The position numbers were made by a program, and so were the translations under genes. A model generated the notes under the pieces. It searched no databases. It saw nothing but the letters and a program-made list of their open reading frames with translations, and had not been told where the DNA came from. 64,000 bases of DNA, taken from the NCBI GenBank assembly GCA_030745755.1, contig JASLOA010000027.1, positions 214,382-278,381 of the forward strand, written 5' to 3'. Source of the stretch: Kiritimatiellia bacterium. GTDB taxonomy: Bacteria; Verrucomicrobiota; Kiritimatiellia; UBA8416; JABMPJ01. Of the stretch, positions 35,612 through 44,776 are shown piece by piece (the stretch's first letter is position 1; each line of letters starts with the position of its first letter).

Positions 35612-36572
35612 ATTGGGTCAGGGCGGTGGTCAGTTCGTCTCTGACCATGCTCACGAGCGCCTTGGGCTTCACAGGGCGCGCGTGTGAGCCCCACGAGAGA
35701 ATCCAGTCGCGTACCTCTTGCAGGTGTCGCGTCCGGAAACGTATCTCTACCCCATTGCCCGCTGTGTCGTGCAGCGTCTGTTCCGGATGCCAGGTGCGCT
35801 CGCGGATATAGGGGGCGGCCTTCGCATCGAAGCGTATAGCCACGGCGCGTTCTTTCGCATCCCAGCGGATCCCAAACTGCTCACGTGCCAGGGCCTGCTC
35901 GTCGTACTGTTCGGGCAGCTCAAACGTGGTGGTCTCGAGCGTGGCGTTGAGCGCGCGTGAGACGGCAAACGTTCGAATGCCTTCACTGCGATGGCAGTAG
36001 GCGATCACGTACCATTCGCCCCTGTGGCTGACGAGGTGGTAGGGGTCAACGGTGCGCTCAGACGGGTCTCGCCCAACGCCGGCATAGCGGAGGGCCATCT
36101 GTCGGTTCTCGCGCATGGCGACGGCAATCGTTTCCCATACGTCAGGGCGAATCGACGTAATGGGTTCGGCGAACACGGTCACGCGACTGTCCAGCCAGGC
36201 CGGATGCACAGAGACGCGGTCGGGGAGGGAGTCCTCAATCTTGTTGAAGACCGACAGAAGGCGGGCGTGCAAGGGTGTATTGCGAAAGGCACGCAGGGCT
36301 TGCTCTGCCACGCAGACCGCAAACAGGTCGCTTTCGCTGATGGAGATGGCCGGCAGGCGGTAGTTGGGTTCCGTGTAGAAGAACCCGAACCGACCGGGGT
36401 CATAGTCGATCGGCGCATTCAGCTCATAGCGCAGGTAGTCAATGTCGCGCTGGACTGTCTTGGACGATACCTCCCATGTCTCCGCCAGAGACCGGCAGTT
36501 GGGGTAGCTCCCTTTCCGAATCTCGCGATCGATGAAGAGCAGGCGTCGGTATTGGGGCTTGAACTTGGGCAC
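35598..36572 (-). CDS. WYL-domain transcriptional regulator (YafY/PafC type)
   Basis: 324 residues. N-terminal winged HTH (about 1-65; RSLAETWEVSSKTVQRDIDYLR), central linker, then a WYL domain with MALRYAG and GEWYVIAYCHRSEGIRTFAVSR, and a C-terminal WCX extension. WYL domains sense nucleic acid or small ligands and often control stress or defence genes. It is divergent from a small open frame at 36682, with a perfect inverted repeat in the intergenic region that could be its operator. Confidence 0.9.
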   Translation of the reverse strand: MPKFKPQYRRLLFIDREIRKGSYPNCRSLAETWEVSSKTVQRDIDYLRYELNAPIDYDPGRFGFFYTEPNYRLPAISISESDLFAVCVAEQALRAFRNTPLHARLLSVFNKIEDSLPDRVSVHPAWLDSRVTVFAEPITSIRPDVWETIAVAMRENRQMALRYAGVGRDPSERTVDPYHLVSHRGEWYVIAYCHRSEGIRTFAVSRALNATLETTTFELPEQYDEQALAREQFGIRWDAKERAVAIRFDAKAAPYIRERTWHPEQTLHDTAGNGVEIRFRTRHLQEVRDWILSWGSHARPVKPKALVSMVRDELTTALTQYTDH

Positions 36573-36598
36573 AGTGGACCTCCGCTACCTGTTGGATG

Positions 36599-36633
36599 TT
36601 GAAAAAAGTTATCCTAGGACACTATATGTCCTA
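36599..36633 (+). promoter_or_regulatory. Putative promoter with 7-bp inverted-repeat operator
   Basis: TAGGACA-CTATA-TGTCCTA at 36615-36633 is a perfect inverted repeat. On the plus strand TTGAAA (36599-36604) and CTATAT (36622-36627) are spaced by 17 bases, so the repeat covers a possible -10. A regulator bound here could block transcription toward 36682 and its own gene. Inferred only from sequence. Confidence 0.45.
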
Positions 36634-36681
36634 CCCCCTGTTGTACAGTCTTAAGCGCAACGATGAAAAAGGAGGTGCGTG

Positions 36682-36825
36682 ATGCGCAAGAAACTGAATC
36701 GGGTGGTGGTTGACGGAGTGATGGATGCGGCGGACGGGATGCGCTGGTGGCAGGAGCCGGAGATACATGAAACAGAAAGGACGCATCGAGGTCTATTCCG
36801 ACGCGTCCTACTGATGTTGATCTGA
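36682..36825 (+). CDS. Small hypothetical protein (47 aa)
   Basis: The ATG is preceded by AAAAAGGAGGTG, an almost ideal ribosome binding site six bases upstream. The product starts MRKKLNRVVVDGVMDAADG and contains MRWWQEPEIHETER; it is mixed charge with no membrane helix. It faces the WYL regulator across the putative operator, so it could be the regulated gene or a leader. No family recognised. Confidence 0.5.
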   Translation: MRKKLNRVVVDGVMDAADGMRWWQEPEIHETERTHRGLFRRVLLMLI

Positions 36826-36845
36826 GACAGGTCCGGGAGACCGAC

Positions 36846-37175
36846 TTACAGATGGGCCTCCAGCTTGCCTTTAAGGTCGGCCTTGTTCATGGCGCCCACC
36901 ATCTGTTCCTGGACAACCCCTTCCTTGACGATGAGGAGGGTAGGGATGGAGCGAATGCTGAACTCGCCAGCCAACTGCTGGTTGCTGTCTACATCCACCT
37001 TGGCGATTGTGACCTGGCCGTCCATCTCGTCGGCCAGTTCATCCAGGATAGGTGCAACGGCGCGGCAGGGGCCACACCACTCGGCCCAGAAATCGACGAG
37101 GACCGGGATCGCACTCTCCATTACTTCGGTCTGCCAGTTGTCGCCTTCGATCTGTACGATCTTGTCACTTGCCAT
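36846..37175 (-). CDS. trxA: Thioredoxin
   Basis: 109 residues with the WCGPC active site (C34, C37) in FWAEWCGPCRAV, cis-Pro in SIPTLLIVKEG, and a C-terminal helix. Normal cytosolic thioredoxin length. It follows the KTSR-repeat gene by 34 bases and ends the pyrH-frr run. Confidence 0.97.
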   Translation of the reverse strand: MASDKIVQIEGDNWQTEVMESAIPVLVDFWAEWCGPCRAVAPILDELADEMDGQVTIAKVDVDSNQQLAGEFSIRSIPTLLIVKEGVVQEQMVGAMNKADLKGKLEAHL

Positions 37176-37209
37176 GTTGATCTACTCCTCGTTGGGCTTC
37201 ACTTTCGTA

Positions 37210-38349
37210 CTAATTAGCAATCTTGCCGGGCCACGACAGGTTGGGGCCATCTGTCCATGAGGAAAGCCCTGTCAGTGAGATATTCGGGCCCACCGCCTGG
37301 GCGGCCAGCACGTAAATAAGGACGCCTATAACCAGCGAAGCAGCAACGGCCAGAATGGCCCAGACGGCTCCGGGCTCATCGGAGCGGATCGGTCCCACCG
37401 GCTCGGGCGGCACCACGCCTTGAGCAGGATGCGACTTGGCAGCCGGCTTGGCTGCCCCACCGCCATCGGGGCGTTTCACGCGGATGGTCTTCTTCTGCGT
37501 GGGTGTCGCATCTGCTGCGTCCGGCGGCAGATCAAGGCGCGAGGTCTTGCTCATCTCGCTGTCGTCCGCCTGCTTGGCCTTGGCCGCGGAACTGGGCTTC
37601 TTGGCCTTAACCGTGGCGGTCTCGCTGCCGGGGCGTCTGATCTTGATGGTCTTCGGCCGGGCCGGATCAGCCGGTTCGGCTGGTTCATCGGGTTCCTTGT
37701 CGGCCGTCAGGGCTTCTTCGAGTGGGATGCGTGAGGTCTTGCGTTTGGCAGCATCCGTCGCGAGCTTAGAGCTGTCGTCCTCGGTGATCGGTACGGTGAT
37801 GCTCAGGGGCTGAGTCGAGCGCATCTTGGGTACGGGCGCGCTGGGCTTGATCTTGATGGTCTTGGGTTTGAGGGTTGCCACGCCCTCTGTTTTGGCGTCT
37901 TCATCCGGGGCCTTGGCTGCTTCAAGCGGGATGCGGGATGTCTTGCGCTTGGTATCGCTTTTGGCGGGCGCTTCTTCCCTGGCTTCGGGCGTGTCCGCCT
38001 GGGCCGTCGCGGGTTTGAGTGGCTTGAGCTTGATGCTGGGCCGGGCTTCTTCCGCGGCGGCTTCAGTTGCAGCAGGAATGGGGGCCGGCTCGGCTTTGTC
38101 GGCGGGTTCTTCAGCGGACTCGGCTGCGGCCGGCCTCACCACGAGACGCGAGGTGTCCTGCTTGACCACAGGGGTGTCCGTCTCGGCGGCTGCTTCGGGC
38201 GCGGATCCTGGCACGGTCTCAGGTTCGGGTTCCGGCTTCTGCGCGGGTGTCGCTACAGATGTCGGTGCACGTTTGAGGATGCCCTGCTTGCGCAAGTTCA
38301 ACTTGGGTGGAAGCTTGGGGGCCTCCTGCTTGTCGGAATCGTCTACCAT
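37210..38349 (-). CDS. Repetitive Ala/Pro/Lys-rich membrane protein with alternating KTSR and KTIK motifs
   Basis: 379 residues, low complexity and probably disordered, with one C-terminal transmembrane helix (about 325-350) and a short tail of about 25 residues. Two motif types alternate along the chain: QDTSRLVV, KRKTSRIPLEAA, KRKTSRIPLEEA, SKTSRLDL; and PKTIKIKP, PKTIKIRRP, KKTIRVKRP. Spacers are acidic/alanine-rich. The long N-terminal region should be cytosolic. No known domain. It lies between frr and trxA on the same strand and is probably co-transcribed. The repeated basic Ser/Thr motifs could be binding or phosphorylation sites; that is inference. Confidence 0.7.
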   Translation of the reverse strand: MVDDSDKQEAPKLPPKLNLRKQGILKRAPTSVATPAQKPEPEPETVPGSAPEAAAETDTPVVKQDTSRLVVRPAAAESAEEPADKAEPAPIPAATEAAAEEARPSIKLKPLKPATAQADTPEAREEAPAKSDTKRKTSRIPLEAAKAPDEDAKTEGVATLKPKTIKIKPSAPVPKMRSTQPLSITVPITEDDSSKLATDAAKRKTSRIPLEEALTADKEPDEPAEPADPARPKTIKIRRPGSETATVKAKKPSSAAKAKQADDSEMSKTSRLDLPPDAADATPTQKKTIRVKRPDGGGAAKPAAKSHPAQGVVPPEPVGPIRSDEPGAVWAILAVAASLVIGVLIYVLAAQAVGPNISLTGLSSWTDGPNLSWPGKIAN

Positions 38350-38414
38350 CGTTTATCTCCCATCAGAACCCAGCCACTATATCCTCTCCTGTCGGGCAGG
38401 GTCAAGTGTCCCGC

Positions 38415-38978
38415 TCAGACCTCCATGATCTCGGTTTCCTTGGCCTTGAGCCCGTCATCAATCGATGCGATCGTCTTGTCGGTGAGTTTTTGAATCTCTT
38501 TCAGCCCTTCGTCACGGTCATCTTCGGTGATGAGACTGCTCTTCTGCAGCGACTTGACCTGGTCGTTGGACTCGCGCCGGATATTGCGCACGGCGACCCG
38601 TGTGTCCTCGGACATACGTCGGGCGACTTTGCCCAGTTCGTTGCGGCGCTCTTCGTTGAGTTCCGGAATCGGGACACGCACGACGCGACCATCATTCATG
38701 GGGGTAACGCCAAGGTTGGCACCCAGGATCGCTTTCTCGATCTCACCGAGCACAGAGGGATCATAGGCGTTGATCACAATCAGGCGGGGTTCGGGTGTCG
38801 AGATATTGGCCAGTTCGCGCAGCCGGGTAGGGGTACCGTAGTAGGGAATCTGCACGTTTTCAACCAGTGCCGGCGAAGCCTTGCCGGTGCGGATGCCGGA
38901 GAACTGCTCCTGCAGAAAGGCCACCGACTTTTCCATCTTCTCTTCACAATCGATCAGTACTTCTTCAACGGATTCCAT
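38415..38978 (-). CDS. frr: Ribosome recycling factor
   Basis: 187 residues with the RRF signature: FSGIRTGKASPALVENVQI, YYGTPTRLRELANIS, INAYDPSVLGEIEKAI, NDGRVVRVPIPELNEERR. Releases ribosomes after termination with EF-G. Follows pyrH by 30 bases, the common bacterial order. Confidence 0.97.
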   Translation of the reverse strand: MESVEEVLIDCEEKMEKSVAFLQEQFSGIRTGKASPALVENVQIPYYGTPTRLRELANISTPEPRLIVINAYDPSVLGEIEKAILGANLGVTPMNDGRVVRVPIPELNEERRNELGKVARRMSEDTRVAVRNIRRESNDQVKSLQKSSLITEDDRDEGLKEIQKLTDKTIASIDDGLKAKETEIMEV

Positions 38979-39008
38979 GTCACCCTCTCCTCATCGCTTT
39001 CAGGTCAG

Positions 39009-39737
39009 TCAGTCTCCCACGGTGGTGCCGGCATTCTCTCCTGCCACAATACGTTCCATGACATCGGGTTCGAAGAAATTGAACACGACGATCGGGATTT
39101 TGTTTTCGCGGCAGAGTGAGAAGGCGGCTCCATCCATGACTTTCAGGTTCTTGTGCAGGGCTTCGTCATAGGAGAGGTGGTCAAAGCGTGTGGCAGAGGG
39201 ATCCTTAACCGGGTCGGCCGAGTAGATGCCGTCCACCTTGGTGCCTTTCATCAGGACGTCGGCGTGCAGCTCGCTGGCGCGCAGGGCGGCGGCGGAATCG
39301 GTGCTGAAATAGGGATTGCCGGTGCCGCCTCCGAAGATCAGTACGCGCCCCTTGTGCAGATGCCGCAGGGCACGGCGCAGAATGAAGGGCTCCGCGACCT
39401 TCTGCATGTCGATGGCCGTCAGGACGCGTGTATCCATGTTGTTGTGCTCAAGGGCATTTTGCAGCGCAAGCGCGTTGATGATGGTGGCGAGCATGCCCAT
39501 GTAGTCACCCGAGGTGCGGTCGATGCCGCCCTGTTCTCCGCTGATGCCGCGGAAGATGTTGCCGCCCCCGACGACGACAGCCAGCTCGGCGCCCATCTGG
39601 ACGACGTTCTTGATCCGCTTGGCGATGCCGTCACAGATCTCGGGGTCGATGCTGAGTCCGCTCTCCTTGCTGCGCAGAGCTTCACCGCTCAGCTTGAGCA
39701 GTATCCGCCTGTATCGGACCGATGTTTCGTTAGCCAT
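39009..39737 (-). CDS. pyrH: Uridylate kinase
   Basis: Bacterial UMP kinase, 242 residues from ATG 39737 (MANETS). Motifs: RILLKLSGEAL, VVGGGNIFRG, GGTGNPYFSTDSAAALRA, and a FDHLSYDEAL C-terminal block. The frame remains open further upstream but that part is a translated MITE-like repeat. The rpsB and tsf genes often found just upstream are absent here. Confidence 0.96.
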   Translation of the reverse strand: MANETSVRYRRILLKLSGEALRSKESGLSIDPEICDGIAKRIKNVVQMGAELAVVVGGGNIFRGISGEQGGIDRTSGDYMGMLATIINALALQNALEHNNMDTRVLTAIDMQKVAEPFILRRALRHLHKGRVLIFGGGTGNPYFSTDSAAALRASELHADVLMKGTKVDGIYSADPVKDPSATRFDHLSYDEALHKNLKVMDGAAFSLCRENKIPIVVFNFFEPDVMERIVAGENAGTTVGD

Positions 39738-39798
39738 ACTATCCTGGTTCCCCTCCGCCTGCCCGCAGGCAGACACTGCATCATGCGATTGGATGTAC

Positions 39799-39983
39799 GC
39801 TAGTGTCCTGTCTCGCAAACAAGCTTTCAGAAATATGCAAGTCCGTGTCATTCCGAGCAAAGCGAGAGCCTGTGCTGAGCTTGCCGAAGTAAATCTCATA
39901 TTCATGCCGGAGTAGAGATCCCTCGACTTCGCTCGGGATGACACGCCCGTTATACTAACGCAATTGTGAGACAGGACACTAGC
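39799..39983. mobile_element. MITE-like dispersed repeat, family TAGTGTCCTGT (copy 2)
   Basis: Perfect terminal inverted repeat GCTAGTGTCCTGTCTC / GAGACAGGACACTAGC. The interior has GATCCCTCGACTTCGCTCGGG, related to the other copies in inverted form, plus CTTGCCGAAG resembling the family-3 motif. Located between pyrH and the divergent chorismate mutase gene. Confidence 0.85.
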
Positions 39984-40033
39984 GGAAAAAGGATTGGATA
40001 TTCCCTGTTGGATATTGGTACGTTCGACGCACG

Positions 40034-40765
40034 ATGACAAAAGAACTCCAGCTTGACCACCTGCGCGGGGTACTCGTTCGACTTGAGGAGACGATTATCT
40101 TCGGTCTCATCGAGCGGGCCCAGTTTTTGCACAATCCGCCGGTGTACCGGGTCGGCGGGATGGGGCCGCCCCTGGGCGCAGAGACCTTGCTGGAATTCAT
40201 CCTGCACGAGACCGAACGCTCACACGCCAAGGTGCGCCGCTATACAAGCCCGGATGAACATCCGTTCTTCGACGATCTTCCGGATCCCATACTGCCGCCG
40301 CTGGCCTATGCGGAGAATCCGCTTCACCAGAACCGGGTCAACCTGAATGCACAGATCATGGTCATGTACGTTAACGAGATCGTGCCCTTCATCTGCGCAG
40401 AAGGGGACGATGCGAATTACGGCTCCTGCGCGGTGATCGATGTGCATCTGCTGCAGGCCCTGTCCAAACGGATCCACTACGGCATGTTTGTTGCCGAAAG
40501 CAAGTATCGTGAGTCGGCATCGTCTTTCGATCCCGTGATCCGCGCCGGGGATGCTGCCGGAATAGAAGCGGTGATCACGGTGCCGGAAATCGAGGCACAG
40601 GTCCACGATCGCGTCAGCCACAAGGCGTCGGCCTACGGCAGCGAGCTGCTCAAGGCGGGTGATGGCGGTATAGCGCCCGAGAAGGTCCGCGCGATCTACG
40701 AGCGCTGGATCATCCCACTCTGCAAACAGGTCGAGGTCGACTATCTCCTGCAGCGTCTCGATTGA
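40034..40765 (+). CDS. aroQ: Chorismate mutase, eukaryote-type (ARO7-like AroQ)
   Basis: 243 residues. The all-helical product follows yeast/plant chorismate mutase: LRGVLVRLEETIIFGLIERAQF at the start, HPFFDDLPDPILPP, VNEIVPFIC, YGSCAVIDVHLLQALSKRIHYG, then VAESKYR and a final VPEIEAQVHDRVSHKA block. Converts chorismate to prephenate for Phe/Tyr synthesis. This form is much longer than the usual bacterial AroQ domain of about 90 residues and is found in only some bacterial groups. Confidence 0.92.
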   Translation: MTKELQLDHLRGVLVRLEETIIFGLIERAQFLHNPPVYRVGGMGPPLGAETLLEFILHETERSHAKVRRYTSPDEHPFFDDLPDPILPPLAYAENPLHQNRVNLNAQIMVMYVNEIVPFICAEGDDANYGSCAVIDVHLLQALSKRIHYGMFVAESKYRESASSFDPVIRAGDAAGIEAVITVPEIEAQVHDRVSHKASAYGSELLKAGDGGIAPEKVRAIYERWIIPLCKQVEVDYLLQRLD

Positions 40766-41745
40766 GTTCTGCTGGACGCCCCGCTGTTTGCCCGCTACTG
40801 TTTCTGTGTAAAGGTGCATGGTGCACAGAAGGGGTGGCAGTACGATGGCGCTTTTTGACGAGCGGACCGCTCGATTTTCTCCGGTCTACAGGCTTCTTTG
40901 TGCACCTTTTTGCCTGCGCAATGTTCGGCGCCCTCTTTGCACTGGCCCGCCGACAGTATCCGCGCATTGTGGCGGGATTCATGATGCTCCTCTCCTGGCC
41001 TTTCTGGATGTTCGGGAATAGGCGGAACCCTTTGTTGGCCATAGGCATTCCGCTGGTCGCCGGCTATCTCATATTCTCTCGCCAGAGCAAGGTGCTCAAG
41101 TTTATCACGATCACAGTTCTGCTCCTGTGCGTCAGTTCCTGGTTCAAGGTGATGTTGGGCACACGCACCCGTGGCGTAACCGAGACGGTTGTAGCCGCAG
41201 CAAGAGGTGAGAACGTGGGGAGGGGTATCACTGCGGATCGGCACCTGGGGCTCGATATGTTCAAGGAGCTCTGCTACATGAATACGTTTATCGACAAAGG
41301 AACGTATAGCGTCAACTGGGGCAGAGGATACTTCGGTGAGGCCGCAAATTTCGTCCCGCGCCGCTTTTGGAAGGACAAGCCCCTTCTCGGTGTGGATTAT
41401 TCGCTTGCCCGCGGATTCCGGAGACGTCCAGGCGGTTCCGTGGTGGCATGTATCATCACAACCGGCGTGGTCGGGCAAGGTGTCGAGAATTTCGGGATCA
41501 TTCTGGGTCCCGTCGCGGCAGCGTTTCTTATGGCGATCTGGTCGGGCATCCTGGCGCGTCTTTGGTTACAGCGTGAGTCTGTCTTGCGTACCAGCATGTT
41601 CCTGATGGGGTTGGGGCTGACATTCAATGCTGGCCGCAACCTTACGCTACAGGTGTTCTTCCCGTTTGTGTTCGGGTTCATGTTGATGCGCCTCTACGAG
41701 GTCTATGAGAAGCAGCACCGCCTCGGGAGCGTTTCTAATCCATAG
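40762..41745 (+). CDS. O-antigen/oligosaccharide repeat-unit polymerase-like protein, probably N-terminally truncated
   Basis: Up to 327 residues; TTG 40762 overlaps the aroQ stop, ATG 40921 is a later start. The membrane protein has about seven helices and a periplasmic loop with NWGRGYFGEAANFVPRRFWKDKP. The VPR..W.DKP pattern is typical of Wzy-type polymerases. Such proteins normally have 10-12 helices and 400-480 residues, so the first helices appear to be missing. Residues before 40921 are not family-like until about STGFFVHLFACA. It may be a degraded gene. Confidence 0.6.
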   Translation: MSSAGRPAVCPLLFLCKGAWCTEGVAVRWRFLTSGPLDFLRSTGFFVHLFACAMFGALFALARRQYPRIVAGFMMLLSWPFWMFGNRRNPLLAIGIPLVAGYLIFSRQSKVLKFITITVLLLCVSSWFKVMLGTRTRGVTETVVAAARGENVGRGITADRHLGLDMFKELCYMNTFIDKGTYSVNWGRGYFGEAANFVPRRFWKDKPLLGVDYSLARGFRRRPGGSVVACIITTGVVGQGVENFGIILGPVAAAFLMAIWSGILARLWLQRESVLRTSMFLMGLGLTFNAGRNLTLQVFFPFVFGFMLMRLYEVYEKQHRLGSVSNP

Positions 41746-41861
41746 TACCCCCTGTCGTAACCGCTGAATAGCAGCGGCCGCGAGTACTCCCAAATGCCAC
41801 ATTGACCCTGCTGGGTGTGGCAACGTATCATGCCTGTTTGCAGATTCTAGGAAAGCCAACT

Positions 41862-43919
41862 ATGGAACCGGAAAAGAAGACTCCTCCGCCCGTGCCGCCT
41901 AAGGGCCCACAGCGTCCCGCCTCGCCTCCGCCACCGATGCGCCAGATCCTGGCGTGGGTTGCCGTGCTGGGCCTTATTCTTGTGATGATGCAGCTCTGGC
42001 GCTCGCAGCAGCAGGTCAGCGCCGAGATCTCCTACTCAGGTTTCGTCAAGGCCGTGACAGAAGGCAGGATTGAACGCTGTAAAGTGGTCAGCGACGTCTC
42101 GGGCGAGAACTACGTTGAGGGCAAGATGAAGCCCGAAGGCGTGATGGACGGCGACCTGCAGGATTTCAAAGCCTATGTAGGCGGCGCCGATGAGGATCTG
42201 CGTACACTGCTGATTACCAACGATGTCGATTTCAGCGTGCCGCGCCAGAACCGGTTCGCCTGGCAACTCGTATCCAGTGTGCTGCCTGTCGTCCTGATCT
42301 TCGGACTGCTCTATTTCCTCTTTATGCGCCAGATCCGCCAGGCGGGTCATGGGGCCATGAGTTTCGGCAAGAGCCGGGCCAAGATGCTGACCAAGGATAC
42401 GAACAAGGTCACCTTCGCTAACGTGGCCGGCATCGATGAAGCCAAGGAAGAGGTCCAGGAGATCATTGAGTTCCTGAAGGACCCCAAGAAGTTCACCAAG
42501 CTAGGCGGTCGCATCCCCACGGGTGTGCTGCTGATGGGCCCCCCGGGAACAGGCAAGACGCTCATGGCCAAGGCGATTGCCGGCGAAGCGGATGTACCGT
42601 TTTTCAGCATCAGTGGCTCCGACTTTGTCGAGATGTTCGTGGGCGTGGGCGCGTCGCGCGTACGCGACATGTTCCAGCAGGGCAAGAAGAACGCGCCCTG
42701 CATCATCTTTATCGATGAGATCGATGCCGTTGGCCGCAGCCGCTTCACCGGTATCGGCGGCGGACACGACGAGCGCGAACAGACCCTTAATGCGCTACTG
42801 GTTGAGATGGACGGATTTGAAACCGAGGAAGGCGTCATCATCGTGGCGGCCACCAACCGGCCCGATGTGCTGGACCAGGCCCTCCTGCGCCCCGGCCGCT
42901 TCGACCGCCAGATCGTGATCGACCTCCCCACCATTGACGGGCGCGCCGCGATTCTTGCCATGCACGCGCAAGGCAAGAAGATCGGCGACAAGGTGGATAT
43001 GCGCCGCATTGCACGCGGTACGCCCGGCTTCTCCGGCGCCGACCTGGCCAACCTGCTTAACGAGGCCGCGCTGCTGGCGGCGCGCGAGGGCAAGGAGTCC
43101 GTCGATATAGCGGATCTTGAAGAGGCGCGCGACAAGGTGCGCTGGGGACGCGAGCGGCGCAGCCGGGTTCTCGATGCCAAGGAGAAGCGGGTGACGGCTT
43201 ATCACGAGGCCGGCCATGCGCTCGTGATGCAGCTCGTGGAGGAGAGCGAGCCGCTCCACAAGATTACGATTATTCCGCGCGGCGTCGCCTATCTCGGCGC
43301 TACGATGCAGCTACCGGAAAAGGACCGCTACATGGAGGGCCGCATCAAGTTGCTGGGCATCCTGTGCGGCCTGATGGGAGGACGCGTGGCCGAGAAGCTG
43401 GTCTTTGGGGACATCACCTCGGGAGCGGCATCCGACCTGAAAGAGGCTACGCGCCTCGCACACCTGATGGTCTGCAACTGGGGCATGAGCGAGAAGCTCG
43501 GACCACAGACGTTCGGACAGAACCAGGAACTGATGTTCCTGGGCCGCGAGGTGCAGCGCACCCAGGACTACAGCGAAGCGACGGCGCAGCAGATTGACCA
43601 GGAGGTCAGTCAACTGCTCGCCAACGCCTACGAGCGGGCCATGAGTATCCTGACCGAACATCACGATAAGCTGAACATGATTGCCGAGATGCTGCTTGAG
43701 CAGGAGACACTCGACGGACGCGACGTCGAGGAGATCGTGGAGCACGACCGTGTCCTCAGCGAAGTGGAGCGGGCCGAGATTGATCGCGAGAAGGAAGCGC
43801 TCGCCTCCGCCGAAGGCTCCGTCTCTCTCTCCGCTTCGCTGCGAGATGATACAGATCAGAAGCCGAACGACAGTGAAGCTTCGGCATCCGAGCCGTCCGC
43901 TGGCGAAGGCAGCGCATGA
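41862..43919 (+). CDS. ftsH: ATP-dependent zinc metalloprotease FtsH
   Basis: Membrane-bound AAA+ protease degrading misassembled membrane proteins and regulators. 685 residues: proline-rich N-terminus, two transmembrane helices (about 27-44 and 133-152) around a periplasmic domain, Walker A GPPGTGKT (about 226), [10 protein letters not shown], second region of homology with [18 protein letters not shown], and zinc motif HEAGH (about 448). AGGAAAG precedes ATG 41862. First gene of the ftsH-folP-cdaA-cdaR-ftsK cluster. Confidence 0.97.
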   Translation: MEPEKKTPPPVPPKGPQRPASPPPPMRQILAWVAVLGLILVMMQLWRSQQQVSAEISYSGFVKAVTEGRIERCKVVSDVSGENYVEGKMKPEGVMDGDLQDFKAYVGGADEDLRTLLITNDVDFSVPRQNRFAWQLVSSVLPVVLIFGLLYFLFMRQIRQAGHGAMSFGKSRAKMLTKDTNKVTFANVAGIDEAKEEVQEIIEFLKDPKKFTKLGGRIPTGVLLMGPPGTGKTLMAKAIAGEADVPFFSISGSDFVEMFVGVGASRVRDMFQQGKKNAPCIIFIDEIDAVGRSRFTGIGGGHDEREQTLNALLVEMDGFETEEGVIIVAATNRPDVLDQALLRPGRFDRQIVIDLPTIDGRAAILAMHAQGKKIGDKVDMRRIARGTPGFSGADLANLLNEAALLAAREGKESVDIADLEEARDKVRWGRERRSRVLDAKEKRVTAYHEAGHALVMQLVEESEPLHKITIIPRGVAYLGATMQLPEKDRYMEGRIKLLGILCGLMGGRVAEKLVFGDITSGAASDLKEATRLAHLMVCNWGMSEKLGPQTFGQNQELMFLGREVQRTQDYSEATAQQIDQEVSQLLANAYERAMSILTEHHDKLNMIAEMLLEQETLDGRDVEEIVEHDRVLSEVERAEIDREKEALASAEGSVSLSASLRDDTDQKPNDSEASASEPSAGEGSA

Positions 43920-44776
43920 GTTCGGCCGTCTGGTCCTGTCGGGGGAGGCACCTTGTTGCGGCGGAACGTCCCTTGATCATGGGGATTGTGAACGTGACGC
44001 CGGATTCTTTTTCGGATGGCGGATCCTTCTTTGATCCCTCACGCGCCGTTGCGCATGCCCTTCGGCTCGTAGATGAGGGCGCCGACATCGTCGACATCGG
44101 GGGCGAGTCGACGCGCCCCGGTGCCGATGCCGTGGATGCCGCCGAGGAGTGCCGCCGCGTGTTGCCGGTGATCGAGCAGGTTGCGGCGCAATCGGACGCG
44201 ACGATTTCCATAGATACCATGAAGGCATCCGTGGCGCGCAAAGCCCTGGCAGCGGGAGCACACATTATTAACGATGTGTCGGCATTGACGCACGACCCCG
44301 AGATGTCTACAGTGGCGTCAGACGGACGTGCTGGGGTCGTGCTGATGCACAGGCGTGGCACGCCCCGAACGATGCAGAACGATCCGTGCTACGATGACGT
44401 GGTTGCCGAGGTGCATGCGTACCTGGCTGAGCGCGTGAAAGCGGCGCGGGCCGCAGGTATCGCAAAGGAAGCGCTGGCGGTGGATCCGGGCATAGGCTTC
44501 GGGAAGACCGTCACGCATAACGTGCAGCTACTGGCCAACGTGAAGGCGTGGCGGGTAGCGGGTCTAGCGGCCTTGGTGGGCCTGTCGCGCAAGCGGTTCA
44601 TCGGGGACGTTACCGGTGCATCTGTAGAGGATCGCCTGGCCGGCAGCCTGGCGGCCCTGGTGAACTGTGTGCTGGCCGGCGTGGAGATCATGCGCGTGCA
44701 TGATGTGGCCGCATCGGTGCAGGCGGCCCGTATGGCACGGGCCATTGAGGCAGAGAGAGGCAGTAGAGAACTATGA
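43916..44776 (+). CDS. folP: Dihydropteroate synthase
   Basis: Folate biosynthesis enzyme joining p-aminobenzoate to 6-hydroxymethyl-dihydropterin pyrophosphate. 286 residues with MGIVNVTPDSFSDGG, GGESTRPGAD, INDVSAL, VDPGIGFGKT, LVGLSRKRFIG and a C-terminal RVHDVAAS. ATGA overlap with ftsH and with cdaA, both in the conserved bacterial order. Confidence 0.97.
   Translation: MSSAVWSCRGRHLVAAERPLIMGIVNVTPDSFSDGGSFFDPSRAVAHALRLVDEGADIVDIGGESTRPGADAVDAAEECRRVLPVIEQVAAQSDATISIDTMKASVARKALAAGAHIINDVSALTHDPEMSTVASDGRAGVVLMHRRGTPRTMQNDPCYDDVVAEVHAYLAERVKAARAAGIAKEALAVDPGIGFGKTVTHNVQLLANVKAWRVAGLAALVGLSRKRFIGDVTGASVEDRLAGSLAALVNCVLAGVEIMRVHDVAASVQAARMARAIEAERGSREL

Noticed and set aside
36768..36815. 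15-codon frame MKQKGRIEVYSDASY resembling the start of an RNase H domain
   Set aside because: Too short, ends at once, and overlaps the better-supported 47-codon frame at 36682.
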